DNA of 64,000 nt from Sipunculus nudus (taxonomy: Eukaryota; Annelida; Sipuncula; Golfingiida; Sipunculidae). Of the stretch, positions 12,717-25,936 are shown in pieces. The stretch lies in contig CM049307.1 in NCBI GenBank assembly GCA_026874595.1, positions 42,728,362 to 42,792,361 of the forward strand, read 5' to 3'. Numbering within the stretch: position 1 is the stretch's first letter; each line of letters opens with the position of its first letter. Under the pieces are notes generated by a model. The model had not been told where the DNA came from and searched no databases. It saw only the letters and a program-made list of their open reading frames with translations. The position numbers were made by a program, and so were the translations under genes.

Positions 12717-14827
12717 AAAAACGACCTAATATATCTGACACATAGCCATTGATGTGCATATATTTTTTACAATTTGAATAATACTTCAAGCTATAAATAT
12801 CATGTCCAACTGTTGTTCACCCTAAAATAATTATATGAAAGAATCATACTTTAGTGACAATTCACTGAAACACCCTAAAGGCGGCCGAAAATTGATCCGA
12901 TCTTTGTAAGGACAGGATGCTTTCACACAATACACTCAATCCGGATATATCCGAATCCGGATACATGGCCGGGTAAGAAAGTTTGGTAGCTGGAATGATG
13001 CAATTCGATCAAACCTTATATCCGTATATCCAGTGCCGCATTTAGGCATTTAGAGGCCCTGGCCTACGAGACCAAGGGAGGCTTCTTTTGATCATGAGAA
13101 ACTTTAACTTCATTCCTGATCTCAGCAATAAATATAGATCATTTATAAAATTATATCATAGACAAAATAACATTTTAACCATGATAAAAAGACATTTCTT
13201 TGGCAAAAAAATAAATAAAAATAAACAAAAGGTATGGATCTCAGGCACCGCCCGCATTAATTTTAAACCCCCACATCTAAATTTTTTATTTTGATTTTCA
13301 ATAGAAACTTAACAATTTTGAGACCTGCAGCCGCTCGGATATTTCTTTCAAGAAGATAAAATAATACAATTTTAAGAAAATTTCCTTTGTTATGTAGTGC
13401 TTTTACTTGTTTAGCAAAAACAGCTGTTATTATCATGCTTTTCCCTGATTTTATGACATTTTTATCGAAACATACAAAAAAAAAAATCGCCCGCCGGCAT
13501 CGATTTATGAAAAAATGTGCCTGAGAACCAAACCTTATTTTGTAATCACAGTAACTGCCTTTTGATTGCTTTTTTCTATGCAGATTTATCAATAATTGAA
13601 CATGTATATCGCACATGCTCATCTTGTGTGTGTTGCAAAGAGGTGACCTAAGACATTTTGGTGACTTAAGCCCAGTGGCATTTGCGCGTCACTATAGTAA
13701 CCATTATGACGTCACAATTGTAACATTGTCATTTCGGATTGGGCTCAGTCCAGTATAATGTTATTGCGGCAGGTCACGTATGCTTAAACATAATTTAGTC
13801 CTTATTTTTATCTTTATACAAACGAAATAAAATGAAAAAAAAAAAATTACAGGAAGCCGAGGCCCCCATAGATTGTAAGGCCCTGGACTCTATAGTCCGT
13901 TTCACCACCTGCTGTCCACCTGTTTTTTGTAGATGATTTACTTAAAAGTTTATACTTTTCAATAATTTCCAAGAAAACAACATATGGAAGTGACAACCTA
14001 ATACCGCAATTAACGATCTTACAATAAATGCCCCGTTTACGTTTCACAACATTTTAGTCTCTTCACCATGATCTGGCAGATATGATGTGTCCCTCCATAA
14101 GTAGCCATCTTTGTTTAAGCTGGTTATATTTTTAGAATGTTTACATGAGATCATCCAATCAGAAGCTGTCAGTTGAGGCTGTTTTTGCATGTGACCAATG
14201 ACCTTGACTGCCATAAGTGGGTCTGATATGTTGTAAAATGTAGACTGATTTCTCATATTTTTCATATAATTCTGTGTCTTAAATAAGGTGTAAGGTAGGT
14301 ATTTATTTACTTTGTTGAAAATTTGGTCCTTTAATTCTCTACTCTACACTACAATTGTTTCCCTTGAAATTTAACTATTAAAAATTTTCATTGCAAAAAA
14401 CAGGTGGACATGAGGGGATGAAATGGACTATAGTCCGCTCAGTCCATTTGTAAATCCGGCTCTGAGTATAACAGTCGCTTTCACACCGGTAAAAGTAAGA
14501 TCTCCAGATCAATTCATTCGGTGCTATTTTTTATTCATATTTAAGATGGACGTGTTCTTATATTTTATAATATTCATACCCAAAGGTTCGTTTATATTAA
14601 CGTAGTTTTTCTTATTTTAAAAATTCGACAAGAAAGCACATCATTTTTCAATAAAAAGAATTTGTTTCACACGTCATTATTTTCTCTGGCAATTTTGGCA
14701 ATATATAATTAAAATCCTTTGGACTTAATTGATTCCCCAAAAGGCTTTCAAATCTAGATATTATGAAAATCTACCGTGTGCTAATAAACTGATGTTGGAC
14801 GCTGAACCCATCTGACGCCCTATATAT

Positions 14828-14955
14828 CTATAGTCTGTTCCATAGTGGTTTGCCCATTGAAATCTTGCAATATATTCATAAACTTGCAGATTAATTCAAG
14901 ATGATTTTTTTACAACATCTCAACCACATTCATTTGGGTCAAGGTTACCGGTCAC
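14828..14955 (+). repeat. Dispersed repeat, copy A left part
   Basis: TAGTCTGTTCCATAGTGG... with CCCATTGAAATCTTG, CATAAACTTGCAGATTAATTC and CATCTCAACC matches 40245-40475 (TAGTCTGTTCCATGGTAGG...). Copy A resumes after the TAGC insertion at 15604. Confidence 0.75.
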
Positions 14956-15594
14956 TAGCTGCATTAAATGCGGCGGTATCCAGGACCCTGGATACCGCCG
15001 CATAAAAAGCTTCAGAGTAAACTGGAGAACTTCAAACCCTTGTCGGAAAAAAATCGTGTGAAATCAAATAGTGCGTTTATGACAAAGAAACATTAAGTAA
15101 TCTAAGGGAGAAATAGTACTTTATTCGAATGACCAAAAAATTCAGTTAAATATTATGTTTTAATATGTAAACAAGACTCGCTTTTAAAACTTTGCAACCC
15201 TTGCGCTTGAAACTGTCTCAGAATCTGAAACAATGAACTGCGTGACCCTTACTCGCTGATCCAACACGGCCCGTTACCACTGGTTACACAGGCGGCTGCC
15301 GGCCAGCCGTGGCTTGGGGGGTAACCCAGAGCAGACATCGTTCCCCGTGTATCACCGTTTATTAAGATAATATATATTCTTTTAATCAACATTTAAAGTG
15401 GACAAACACTGTCTAAGTGGTATGTTATATGCGCATTTGATAAGAATATCTTTATTTCTTAACGAATACGACATTTTCAGACGAAATATAAGAGTTTAAT
15501 TGTCATGTGGAATGTCTCCAGTTTCCTCAAATCATCTTCTAGGGCTCTCGCACAGCGTAGCGAGCGTAGTAAGAGAGGACGGGTGCTAGGGCTA
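14956..15594. mobile_element. TAGC-ended insertion with 9-bp target duplication
   Basis: Flanked by ACCGGTCAC at 14947-14955 and 15595-15603. Flanking DNA on both sides resembles the related sequence at 40245-40520, which runs through the site (GGTCACTAG) without the insert, so that copy approximates an empty site. The ends read TAGCTGCATT (left) and, reverse-complemented, TAGCCCTAGC (right). A 36-base palindrome lies just inside the left end. No coding frame seen. A 9-bp duplication fits Mutator-like elements, but other superfamilies overlap that size. Confidence 0.5.
14968..15003. repeat. Perfect 17-bp stem palindrome
   Basis: ATGCGGCGGTATCCAGG, a two-base AC spacer, then its exact reverse complement. 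It is GC-rich against AT-rich surroundings and could form a strong hairpin or cruciform. It lies 12 bases inside the left end of the 14956-15594 insertion. Confidence 0.95.
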
Positions 15595-15639
15595 ACCGGT
15601 CACATGATCTAACAACTTCACTGAAAAGCTCCTGATTGG

Positions 15640-15780
15640 TTTATTATTAAATATGCAACCCATGACAGACGCAATGTCACTTGTCCACAAGAGATTCAGA
15701 AGAACTCATAAATGTTGGTTTATTATAAAGTTTTACATCTCATAATAGGCCTTTGATCCCTCATAAGCTTAAAAGTCAGA
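15640..15780 (+). repeat. Dispersed repeat, related to 29140-29290
   Basis: CATGACAGACGCAATGTCACTTG and the later AATAGGCCTTTGATCCC correspond to CATGACAGACGTCATGTCACTTG and TTAGGCCTTTGGCCCC at 29143 onward, with moderate divergence between. Confidence 0.7.
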
Positions 15781-18060
15781 CTGTGTGAATAAATGTGAGT
15801 TTAAGGGAATAATTGCCAAATTTCGATAGGCACCATGCATGAAAAAGGCTCATTTCCATTACGTTCTACTGTCAATAAATCCGAAACGGAATCTGTCTCA
15901 CCTTGGGACAAAAACATATGTGTATAGATGTTTATGTAAGGATGCTGGTTCATTATATTGTGCTGTGAGTATGTTAAACAATAAGTGATCCCCTTGGAGA
16001 TTGTATATGCGTGTTTAAGGAGCTTCAGGTTGGAGAATATCAAGCAGAATAAAGCAGGCCTGGACAAGCCAAGAATAACAGATTACCATTGTGAGGCTTC
16101 TGAATGAAGTAGAACGAGCAAAGCTGTTATGGATGGTCTATCCACGCCCAGGGTAATTTAGCCCTGCTGTCCAGAAAACGCATTAATGGATGACCATCGG
16201 ACCGCTGACCGACGCTAGGGGCTATTGAAGAGAGGCCCCGCTGAGTTCCAGGGGCCGCGGTTATTACCGCACTCACGTCTGGAAGGTTAGTACGCCGTGT
16301 TTGACCGCTCAAACTTGTTCGATTCTATTTACAATGTCAAAAATAATAAACACTCCACCGTGTAATACATGATTGCCTAACCAGTAATGGTAGTTGATTA
16401 ATAAACTGGTTCTCCGTGGTATTTAATAGTTTTAGAACACATTTATGAGTGTCATATTAAGCAGGAGGTCGCTAATATACAGCAGCTGGAGCCGGAGTCA
16501 GAGGCAGCAACAGCGGCAGACCGGGATCTACACGTGTTTGTCATAACCAATGCTGAATGCTTAATGATCTTTAGGTCAACCTGACATCCCCCCTGTACAT
16601 GTTCGTGTACCGGCCAACTGGCTGCAGGGTCTCTCAGGAATGTACCCTGTTAGAGGTTGTACTACCTGTTTCACTTTTTCAGTCTAATTAAACTCATAAT
16701 CTTGCTGTAATTAATGCTAGTAAACCTGTATTTTTTCGTGCATGAATATACTGGAGCCGCGGTGGCTTCCTGCCTATTATTCATGACTTGTACTAAAATA
16801 ATTTTCAATATCAATTTCTTGTTCATTTACAAGTCTAAGTTTCAGAGGACAGTAAGTATAGACCCGTCACTATTTTCATATCATGACCATCACAATTTTT
16901 ACCTATATAAACCACCAGACATCAATCAGGTAATTCAATTTCATGCACTCTTTGTTCTGCGTTAAGCAATAAAATATTCAATCAACATATACAGGTTATT
17001 GACTCACTCTCACATACTGTGACAGTGTTTATACAATATACCTTGTAGCTGACCAAAAAAAAAAAAAAAAAAAAGTAAAAGTATAAGAATATTTCTACGA
17101 GAAAAAAGCATGCACATGCGGTTCTATGTCTTATTAATAAATAAAACTAAGCAAAAGAATAATCCATCGCTTCTTCCTCATTCTAATATATCTTTTCTTA
17201 ACTAAATTGTTTCCTGATGAAATATACATTTTCCGAAAATCTTTACTTTTTAAACTTTTTACTTTATTTTATTCTGTCCTTCTTAATACTTAATGCTCTT
17301 ACACATTTCTTTATTACTTTTGAATAACATTATCTTGTCCAGAATATGTCAAGGTTTAAACAGAATCCATATAACCGCTTCATTATATAGCCGTTACCGA
17401 TAGTTTTCCTGATATTCAACGGAATGCTGCAGCAAATAACTGGAAGAAATAAAGATATTTCAACACTTTTTTAGTGTGGATATAGTCTTAAATAGGTTGC
17501 TCAACATTCAATATGAGTGCATGGTAATAATTATATTTCCATCTGCTGCTCAGTGAATCAATCACTAGCTACACGAACAAAACAAGACAAGACATAAATT
17601 GGATTTCGCTGACAATACATACAGTTGTTATATTTTTTCCCGCCAAATACTCAGTAATACAAGTGTACCGTAACACAGTCTGGGTCTCGTTCGTTGCGGT
17701 CACTGACTTTCAACACAAAACAATGTTTTAGTGAATATTATATCATTAGTCATGTAGCGTTAAGACGGCCAGGCCTGTTGGCAATGGCAGACAGTTAACC
17801 GAACTGGCAGAGCCTGGATAAGCAAGTAGTCTAGCCGGTTAGAAACAAATAGAACACATGCAGACCCTGTCTTACCCCAAAATAGCAGTATTTTATCTGT
17901 GGCAGTAGTCCATCTGATTACTAGAAGTAGGAAAACAACGATACGGAAGAAACATGATGGATACGCGTGAAAATGTGCCAAACAAAACATTTCTCCTTTT
18001 TCTTATACCGATGAGTAATCTATAGCAGGATTTTGCGGGACCATCCCCGACATAAACTTA

Positions 18061-18616
18061 TAAATACTATAATGACACTTTGTCTCTTTTTTAAATATTT
18101 TGGCCAAATTTGAATCTTTTTCCATATTTCCATTCCTTGTTTCTTGGCTTCCAGAAAAACTTGTTGAAAAGACACGTGATCAAAGCCTCGCGTGAAAAAC
18201 CTTCGCTATACATAGCGATATGATATTACTTCAATACCTATATAATACATATGCATACATTTTAAAACATATATTTCTTTATAAGGGACTCAAAATTTTC
18301 CCTGATAATAATGTTTAGCATATATATTGACAAACAAACCGACATTATAACTAATAAATACTATAATGACACGTCATTTTTTAAAATATATTGGCCAAAT
18401 TTGAATCTTTCTCCATATTTCAAACCATTTTTCTGGCCTGCCAGAAAAACATGTTGAAAAGACACGTGATCAAAGCCTCGCATGAAAAACCTTCATAACG
18501 ATATGGTTATACTTAAATACCTAATACATATGCATAAATTTTAAAACATATATTTCTTTATAAGGGACTCAAAATAATTCTAATAATAATGTATAGCATA
18601 TATATTGACAAACCAA
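18061..18616 (+). repeat. Diverged tandem duplication, about 290 bp unit
   Basis: 18061-18345 and 18353-18616 share TAAATACTATAATGACAC, GGCCAAATTTGAATCTTT, AAAAGACACGTGATCAAAGC and TTCTTTATAAGGGACTCAAA, with small indels. Confidence 0.9.
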
Positions 18617-21600
18617 CGGAAAATGAAAAGAGGTCGAGAAATAACAATGTCAGTGACGTAAACTTAGAGCAAACACATGAAGAGGTTAGGACATGAAACG
18701 GTTAAAAAAACAAGGAAATGCATATTAACATATGCCTGTAAGATCTAAAGTCCCTTTTTCATTATTTTCAGGTGAAATCAACCACAAAGTGCTTCACTGT
18801 GTTAACACGGAACTTTGATGGTGCACAATAAACAAACAGAAACGTCATGAATAATTTATGTCAATACAAATTAATAATGCCATTATCGAAAAAATACTTT
18901 AGTGAAAAAAAAAAATTCAATTGCAAACAAAACCTTCATTTTAACCTAATGTATTTTAATGAAAAGGTCATGCAAAACAATATTTTTTTTACGGATTCGC
19001 TGCGCCATTTTTGCGTTCATCAAAACAGAGGATTTCTTCTGTAAAAGAAGACAAGGCGCTTGGCAATGTTACAAATTTGTCCTGATACACAAATTCCCTA
19101 TAAACGAATAGTTGAAGGTATGGCAAATGGATTGAAGTTAGTGTTGATCATATACAACATGTCAAGGACTAGAGCTATTTAATTGTAATACAGGGCTTTC
19201 AGGAACGCGGGGGTGAGCGTCTCTGACGCTCTAAACCTCTTACTAACGCTCGGTTCTAAGGGTCCAAGCGTCCTAATAGGACGCGAGAATTTCTGGCTTT
19301 AGGACCTTGTAGCAGGTTGCCTCAAACGAACCCGTCAGTGGTGTAAACACTGATAACTGAGACTAACATCTCGCTATATCATCATATATTCATATAATGA
19401 CACGATTTCAAATCATATAATGATTTGATGATAACCAAAAAAAAAAAAAATTCGCCCGCTCGCACCATTTTTTTTTTGTCCATAGAATAATATTTTCTGT
19501 ATGGTCTAAGTAAGATCATTATGTGACAGGGAATGTTATAGGGTTAAATTCATTAAATTCATAGAGATATATATATGAGACCACACCAAGTGCTGCTATA
19601 TGGCATGTAGGGTAAAAGAGTATCTTCTTCCCGCAGGCAAGTGTGTCAATCAAACCCTGCCATATACCCACCGTTAGTTAACAAGTGTAATCAACGGTGC
19701 TTTTGGCAGTTAACTCCGCTAGACTTACACAGATTTTCCGTTGCCGGGAATAGATCATGCAGTGTCATGTGGACACAGCACTCAAAATTCTGCATTTTAA
19801 AATTATCATTATTAGTTTTACACAGACTTTACGCAAATATAAAATATATTAAGACAATGATAACTTGAAACAATAAAAAACATGATTTTGTTCAGCATAT
19901 ATTTAAATATGAACAACACACATAAACCAAGTATATCATTGATCTCTTTTCTTCTTTGAACATGATATTATTACGGGGTTAGACGGGAGAACCATGTGAC
20001 ACAATAGTTTGATACAAAATTACGGTTTAAATTAAACTTTTATGATAAAAATATTCAGGTCACGAAACTAGGTTCACATATGTCAATATAAAGTTAGTTA
20101 CATCCATGTCTTGCAAGTTAATGAAAAATGTGATTTTCTGATGCAAGAATAACAAGAAATGTAAAGTCATGTGTACAAGCATGACGTAATATGTAAATAA
20201 AATATTAGTTCCGACGGACTGGAAGAGCAGTGTCTTCGATTAATGTTTCCTATTATTATCGCCATAGTCACTTACCCTTATTCGATGTGGAATTAAAGAA
20301 AAGAAACCGACAAGGAAAACAAAGACATTTTCAGCCATATAAATTTAATGGATTTTCTTTGTAAAACTTAAAAAGAAAAGATTTTGAATAAAACATTGAA
20401 GGAATTTAAATGATGTGACAGGGTATATCAAATAAAAATAGATTTGAAGATTTGAAGTGTCACTTATTTTCAAATTTCAATGGGACTTGTGTTTGATGAA
20501 AATCACCAACCATAATATGTACAACTAACATAACAGGTACCCAACTCCCCTCTGACACGGCTGTGGCAAAAGCCACAAGTCCAGGTAACAAGCCGTCTCG
20601 CCTGGAAACCAAAATCTGTCAGTTCAAAGCAAGCCTTTAATACCTGAGCTCTTGTTTTTCACCTGTAGTGAACAGATCATGCCTGAACTCTGGCTAGAGC
20701 CCCAGCGCCCGGAGGGCTGACTGTTCTTCATAGGGCATGGCTAACAAAAGCTGGGCTGGATCCGATGGGCTGCCTAATTGAATACATACAATGAATAGAA
20801 CTACTCTTGACAAGGAAGCATGTACATCGATTTAGTGGACAACATCAAAGGGCAGCAGGGTGAATACCTTGACCCTGGGAATGCGCACCCTCTTCAGTTG
20901 CTAGACGCGCCCGGGTACTGGACAGCGTGGCCTTGCGACTGGCCTGGAGTATACAGCACCCCGATCCATCTGTCCATGTACAGATCACAGACTGCCTTTT
21001 AGAAGGATAGCATCAATATCAAACTTACAATCCACATTTTCGATGCCATCATGTTTTCGGGCCCTCACCGGGCATTCATTTTTTTTATATCCATTCTTTC
21101 TGGCCTACAGGTAAACCTTGCCCAGTCAAAACACTTTCAGTGCGCCAGAACTGTTACGCCTACTCCCATATCCCTATCACGTTTTATAAAATTGATGACA
21201 CAAATAATTACATGTAGAAAGTATATATTGTAATGTATAGCACCTGCAATATGAAGAAACTAAAGGAACGTTAACGTGCCAGCAATTAAGATACATTGGT
21301 AATAAAGAACAATCCTGTTTCTTTTGTGTAAACGTGGACATTTTGTTATTAATACCGCATGATTTACTATGGAAATACATGTTGGTCTTTGTAATGAGCT
21401 TGAGGGGTTAGAGTTTAAAAGCTCGAAGTTTACTAACACGTGACTTTTATTAGACTGGGGAACCCAAGCTTGAAACTCTGCCAGACCAGCCCCAGAGGGC
21501 TGCAAATATAGTACCGGCTAAAGCCGTCACATCAAAGGCTAATTATAAGTGCCTCATTAATCGCGAAGGCTACACCCTCAAGTGGTACCACTTGGAACGC

Positions 21601-23590
21601 TGTCAGACCACCCGAGTAATGTATGAACGCTGATGTAGCTTCCCCGAAACACAGGTAGAGCCAGCAACAGGCAGCTGGTGCAAACATTATTGCAGGGTAT
21701 GCATGTTAGTCTAAGGTTAAAATTGTCTCCTACCTGATGGCGTTAAGGTCCAGAGAGTTAAACACACATGACCCGGGCTCCACATAGGTTTGCGGTTGAC
21801 GTAAATTGTGATGTTCATGGAGAGAGTAAAGTAGAGCATACAAGTTGAGTCAGGTATGCCGATCTCCGGCCGGAGGAGGCTACCAACCTCTGACGCAGAA
21901 GATAAGGGCACCCGCACGTGGGTCACATGACCTCATTGATCAAGTACCAAAGATGAGGAGGTATAGGCCTCCTCAAGCAAGAGGCGGGCCTACAGCAAGC
22001 GACACTAGATTTAATTCACCCAATGGGCTTCACAGATTTTTCGACCAAGTAAATAATTTGCATAATTTTTGTTTTCTTTTGTATCAAAAAGGAAAATGAA
22101 TAGTTAATGACCTTACATTGATTCAGGGACAGGGAGGCACAAACTTTGATCCATAACGAATCTTTTTACTTGTTATTCATCTTTTTCTTTTAACACTGGA
22201 GGGGGGTTGAAAATACCCTGGCAAGTTTTATTTTCTTACACAGAGTTTCTCGTTCAGTTTAACTGTAGGGTTAATTCATTCTTTTAATAAGACACGTTTC
22301 TTCCGAGTCTCTCATTTAGAAAGTTCTTCTGCTCCCTGAATCTCCTTCTCCATCTTGCTCATCTCTGAACCAAGTCAGCGTTTGCGGATCCGCCCCTGTC
22401 TTTAGCAGACTTTTCCTGTCAATAATCCCGCTGTAGTCTGACTCATCAGGGTAACTTCATTACTATCGTGCGGTAATCTAATTTAAATTCGGCAATCAAA
22501 ATCCAATTGTCTTGACAGTGATTCCTGACCCGCCCGCGGTGAGGCGTACCGGCAGGAGGTGGATCGTTCGCCGTCGTGCCTGGAGACGGCGAGGCCCAGG
22601 GACCCGCAATACATGACAACCTCCGAGTGGTGACTGTGTGTGAACCCTGCCATCGTCTGCCCCTACGGCGTGTCTTTCATACAGAATTCTTGTTTGGCAA
22701 CAAATTCACTAAAATATCTTATTTTCGATATCATAAAAGTGTTAACTTAGCTTTTTTCCCCCGAAATGATGAACAAAATTTAGCTTAATACTGAATGAAG
22801 ATTGTCGATTAATATTTGACAGCCAATTAAATCTTCGCTTTGGCATATGCACGTGACACATTTTTTCCTTTTTCATTACTTCATTGGGAATCCCTATGAG
22901 GCATGTTTTTTCAACATCTCAAGCTGCTTATGGTCTAGCTATATCATGCCGTGTAAACCGTAGACGTAGGCAGGGTGTATATAAGAAGATATTACTCAGA
23001 AGTTCAGTAAGTGATAAAAAAGTATTTCTTTATGGAAACGGGTGCCGACTTCACCTCCGGTCCACTCTGCATGGCGCCAGCACTTATTGAGCAAACGACC
23101 GTGTGGCTCTCCCGCAATTTGTCGTTTGGTCACCACCCAGGGATCGCCAGGTATTGACAGTGTGTGGTCGACTGGTGCCGGTTCTTGCCGCCGTCGTTAC
23201 CAGCCTATCAGATACTTTAATGTTAGGATGCCGCCATAGCAGACCAATTGATGACTGTACCACACATTTACAGTGTGCTTTCAGATTCCAGCATGTATGA
23301 CTGTGGATAACCACATAGCTGGCTATAAGATAAGAACATACAAGAACTTTCCGAATTCACAAATGGTTTTATTGGAATTTACTCTGTTATTCAATATATC
23401 CTGAATAAATCACCCTATATATACGTTTGGAAAGTATTACTGATAAGCATACATATAGCCTGTACCGTTATGCCCCATGAAATGGGAATTGTAGATACAG
23501 TCAGAATGAAAAATAGAGCGAATGCATGGAGCTATTGTTTACAATAAATGTAATGTTAATAAAATTTAGTAACAAAACAATAATGCCCCC

Positions 23591-23613
23591 ATATATATAT
23601 ATATATAATCCCC

Positions 23614-23666
<53 letters not shown>
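23591..23666. repeat. (AT)n microsatellite
   Basis: AT tract interrupted by AATCCCC at about 23608. It produces spurious Ile/Tyr frames. Confidence 0.97.
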
Positions 23667-23669
<3 letters not shown>

Positions 23670-24163
23670 TGATTTTGTTTGGACAGTTGAGACAAGTAGT
23701 CCCGACCGTCCCTCTGTGCCTGTATGAAGAGATACGCTTAGAGTAGAATCTAACTCTTGCGGAAGGGTGGAAATCAAGTTGGCCGGTCAGCGTCTGATTG
23801 CTCGCGAACTGATCAAGCGGTCACCACAGCCACGACTAGCGGTCATGATACAAGGATTCACTTGAAGATCGAGAACAGAAAAATATGGTTGTCGGTCGTG
23901 GCAGCTGGGTGGCCGTAATAGCAGTAGGTTTTACATTATGATTTACATCAGATGTTTCCGTGACCGCAATATATGGTCGTCTTACCGGAGTGGTCGTGTT
24001 AGTTGGGTGGCCGTCAGGCAGGATTTCACTCTGTGTAGATATATAAATAAGAAGCTAAAACTTTAAGTTTTTACATATAATCAGGTTTTCCTTTTATATA
24101 ATCTCATAATCAGGAGAGCTCATCAAGCTAAACGTGTTTGGCATTTACGCGATAAACTAACTT

Positions 24164-24459
24164 CTAAACCCAATAAACAGCCGGACTATCAGAAAATCTA
24201 TACTGGTGTTTGGCGGTGTTAACGGCCGTGCTCTTGGCGGGTGTGTGAGCTTCAAGCTGCTGATCCGTGTTAAACACTTTGGGGTGCCGATTATCGTTAA
24301 ACATCGATGTAGCCCGGGGGTTCGCTGTGCATTTACAGTTGGCCCGTACACGAAGGTCAACGTGGCTGGCCTCCTGATGGTGTAAACAATTATCATCTTC
24401 AAGTAATGGCTGATTCACCAAAGATGCCCAGCCTTTTCTGACTAGAAAATAATGGACTC
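24164..24459 (-). other. Unrecognised open frame, possibly a terminal exon
   Basis: An open frame follows TTTTCTAG and runs to a TAG just past ...AVYWV. It includes VRANCKCTANPRATSMFNDN and reads like protein in composition. No family recognised; splice support is weak. Confidence 0.2.
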
Positions 24460-25044
24460 TATAGCTTTATGTTATATCAAACGATATAATCTGTTATACA
24501 TATGAACGGGGCGGCACCCAGCCATCGCATATCTCCACCAAACATCTAGATCACCAAAAATATATATATATTATTTGCCTCAAAACTCAAGTATAATAGA
24601 GTATTCCAAGCAGATGTTAACACAAGCGGCAGTTACTTACTAGCCTCGTTCTAAACCGTAAAATAAAATTTAAATCCAAATAATTTGCATATTTTGTTAT
24701 GGAAAAAGGACAGGCAGACAGGATGATGGACCCTCCCGTTTTTTTTACATTTTAAAATATATAGTGAGGATTGTATTCATTTACATGCAATGCATGTTAA
24801 TTATGGGCACAATATTGCATCCATTTAATATAACTTCATTTTGTTATATTAATTTCACATATAGGAAGAAGCATTAATTAGTTGTCTCCCCTCCAATGGG
24901 TAGAGACATATATTGTTTGGTTGTCGTTGACGGCTTCGTCGTCTGACTTCTTTGTCTGTACCGTTTCTTGTGAACTTTTGAAGGAATCAACATTTTTTTC
25001 ATGAAACTTAAAATTTAAATTGTTTCTACAAATATTTCGGACGA

Positions 25045-25440
25045 TTTTAAAACCTGGTGACCCTGACCTTCATCATCAAGGTCAAATAGGCCGAAATTAT
25101 TTTTGTGAACCCTATAACTTTTGAAGTGGCGCATATTTTTTTCCCTGAAATTTGAAACACTGATTGTTTCAACCAAATTCTCTGACGAGTTTTAAAACTG
25201 GTGACCTTGACCTTCATTATCAAGGCCATATATTTTGTTTACATTATGCCTTTTGCACCCCTCAATATATTTTCATGAAATTTGTTATGTGAAATGATTC
25301 TTTGAAAATCTTAGAAGTCTTAAGAAACCAGTGATCTTAGCCCTCATCTTCAAGGTCAAATCACCCGGAATTTAAATTATTTGTGAATGCCATGACTTTT
25401 GAAGAAATCTTAATTAGAAGTAATTTTTTTCCCCTCAAAT
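25045..25440 (+). repeat. Diverged tandem repeats with GGTGACCTTGACC core
   Basis: About three units near 130-140 bp, each with a GTGA(C/T)C(C/T)TGACCTTCAT.ATCAAGG core and TGAACCC.ATAACTTTTGAAG. A similar unit lies in KLHDC4 intron 2 (57165-57380). Confidence 0.8.
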
Positions 25441-25936
25441 TTGGGGATGGGGAGCCTATAGGGAGGGTGATATATATCTGTTTGTGCATTGCAAAAACTA
25501 CCCCATTCTGGTTAATTTATTTTCATTGTTTAACAAGGTAACATATAAACCGAATTAGTGCCGAGGATCTAATCTCAATTGGGGCCCCTTCTTTAGGCAG
25601 CTACTGGTTGTGGCATGTTAGTCATAGATGATAATAAGATTGCCTTCACTTAATCTTCAAATAATTCCAAAATTGACATCACGGTGCGTACTTTCATTAC
25701 GTTGCTTCTTAAGTCACTGCTAATGTCACAGTTAGGGTTACGATGTCATTTTCCTGTGTTTGATTTTTCAAACATCAGAGGACATAAGACTCTGGGCATA
25801 ATATCTGCATGGAAATCCCGCCCGCAGTCTGTTATAACTGTCACATATTACCATCGGCAAAAAATGACATGGCGAATCAGTCTATGACGTCACACAGGTC
25901 TGCATTACGTGCTCCTGGATTGCCACACTTTCTACA

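Larger units (their letters stand above)
11860..25936. other. No recognisable gene apart from entries listed
   Basis: Mostly AT-rich unique-looking DNA plus the repeats listed. Local GC-rich patches at about 16130-16310, 16480-16570, 20540-20960, 22520-22640 and 23040-23210 contain short protein-like frames but no supported splice structure or recognised domain. Confidence 0.55.

Noticed and set aside
13263-13622. 119-codon minus-strand frame
   Set aside because: Composition is the Lys/Ile/Phe pattern expected from AT-rich DNA; no motif, no splice support, homopolymer runs inside.
20820-21002. 60-codon plus frame of fairly protein-like composition
   Set aside because: No recognised family, no clear acceptor, and no partner exon; kept only as a GC-rich patch.
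22576-22788. Frames on both strands of a GC-rich patch at about 22520-22680
   Set aside because: Several frames are open at once because of composition; no domain or convincing splice pair supports either strand.
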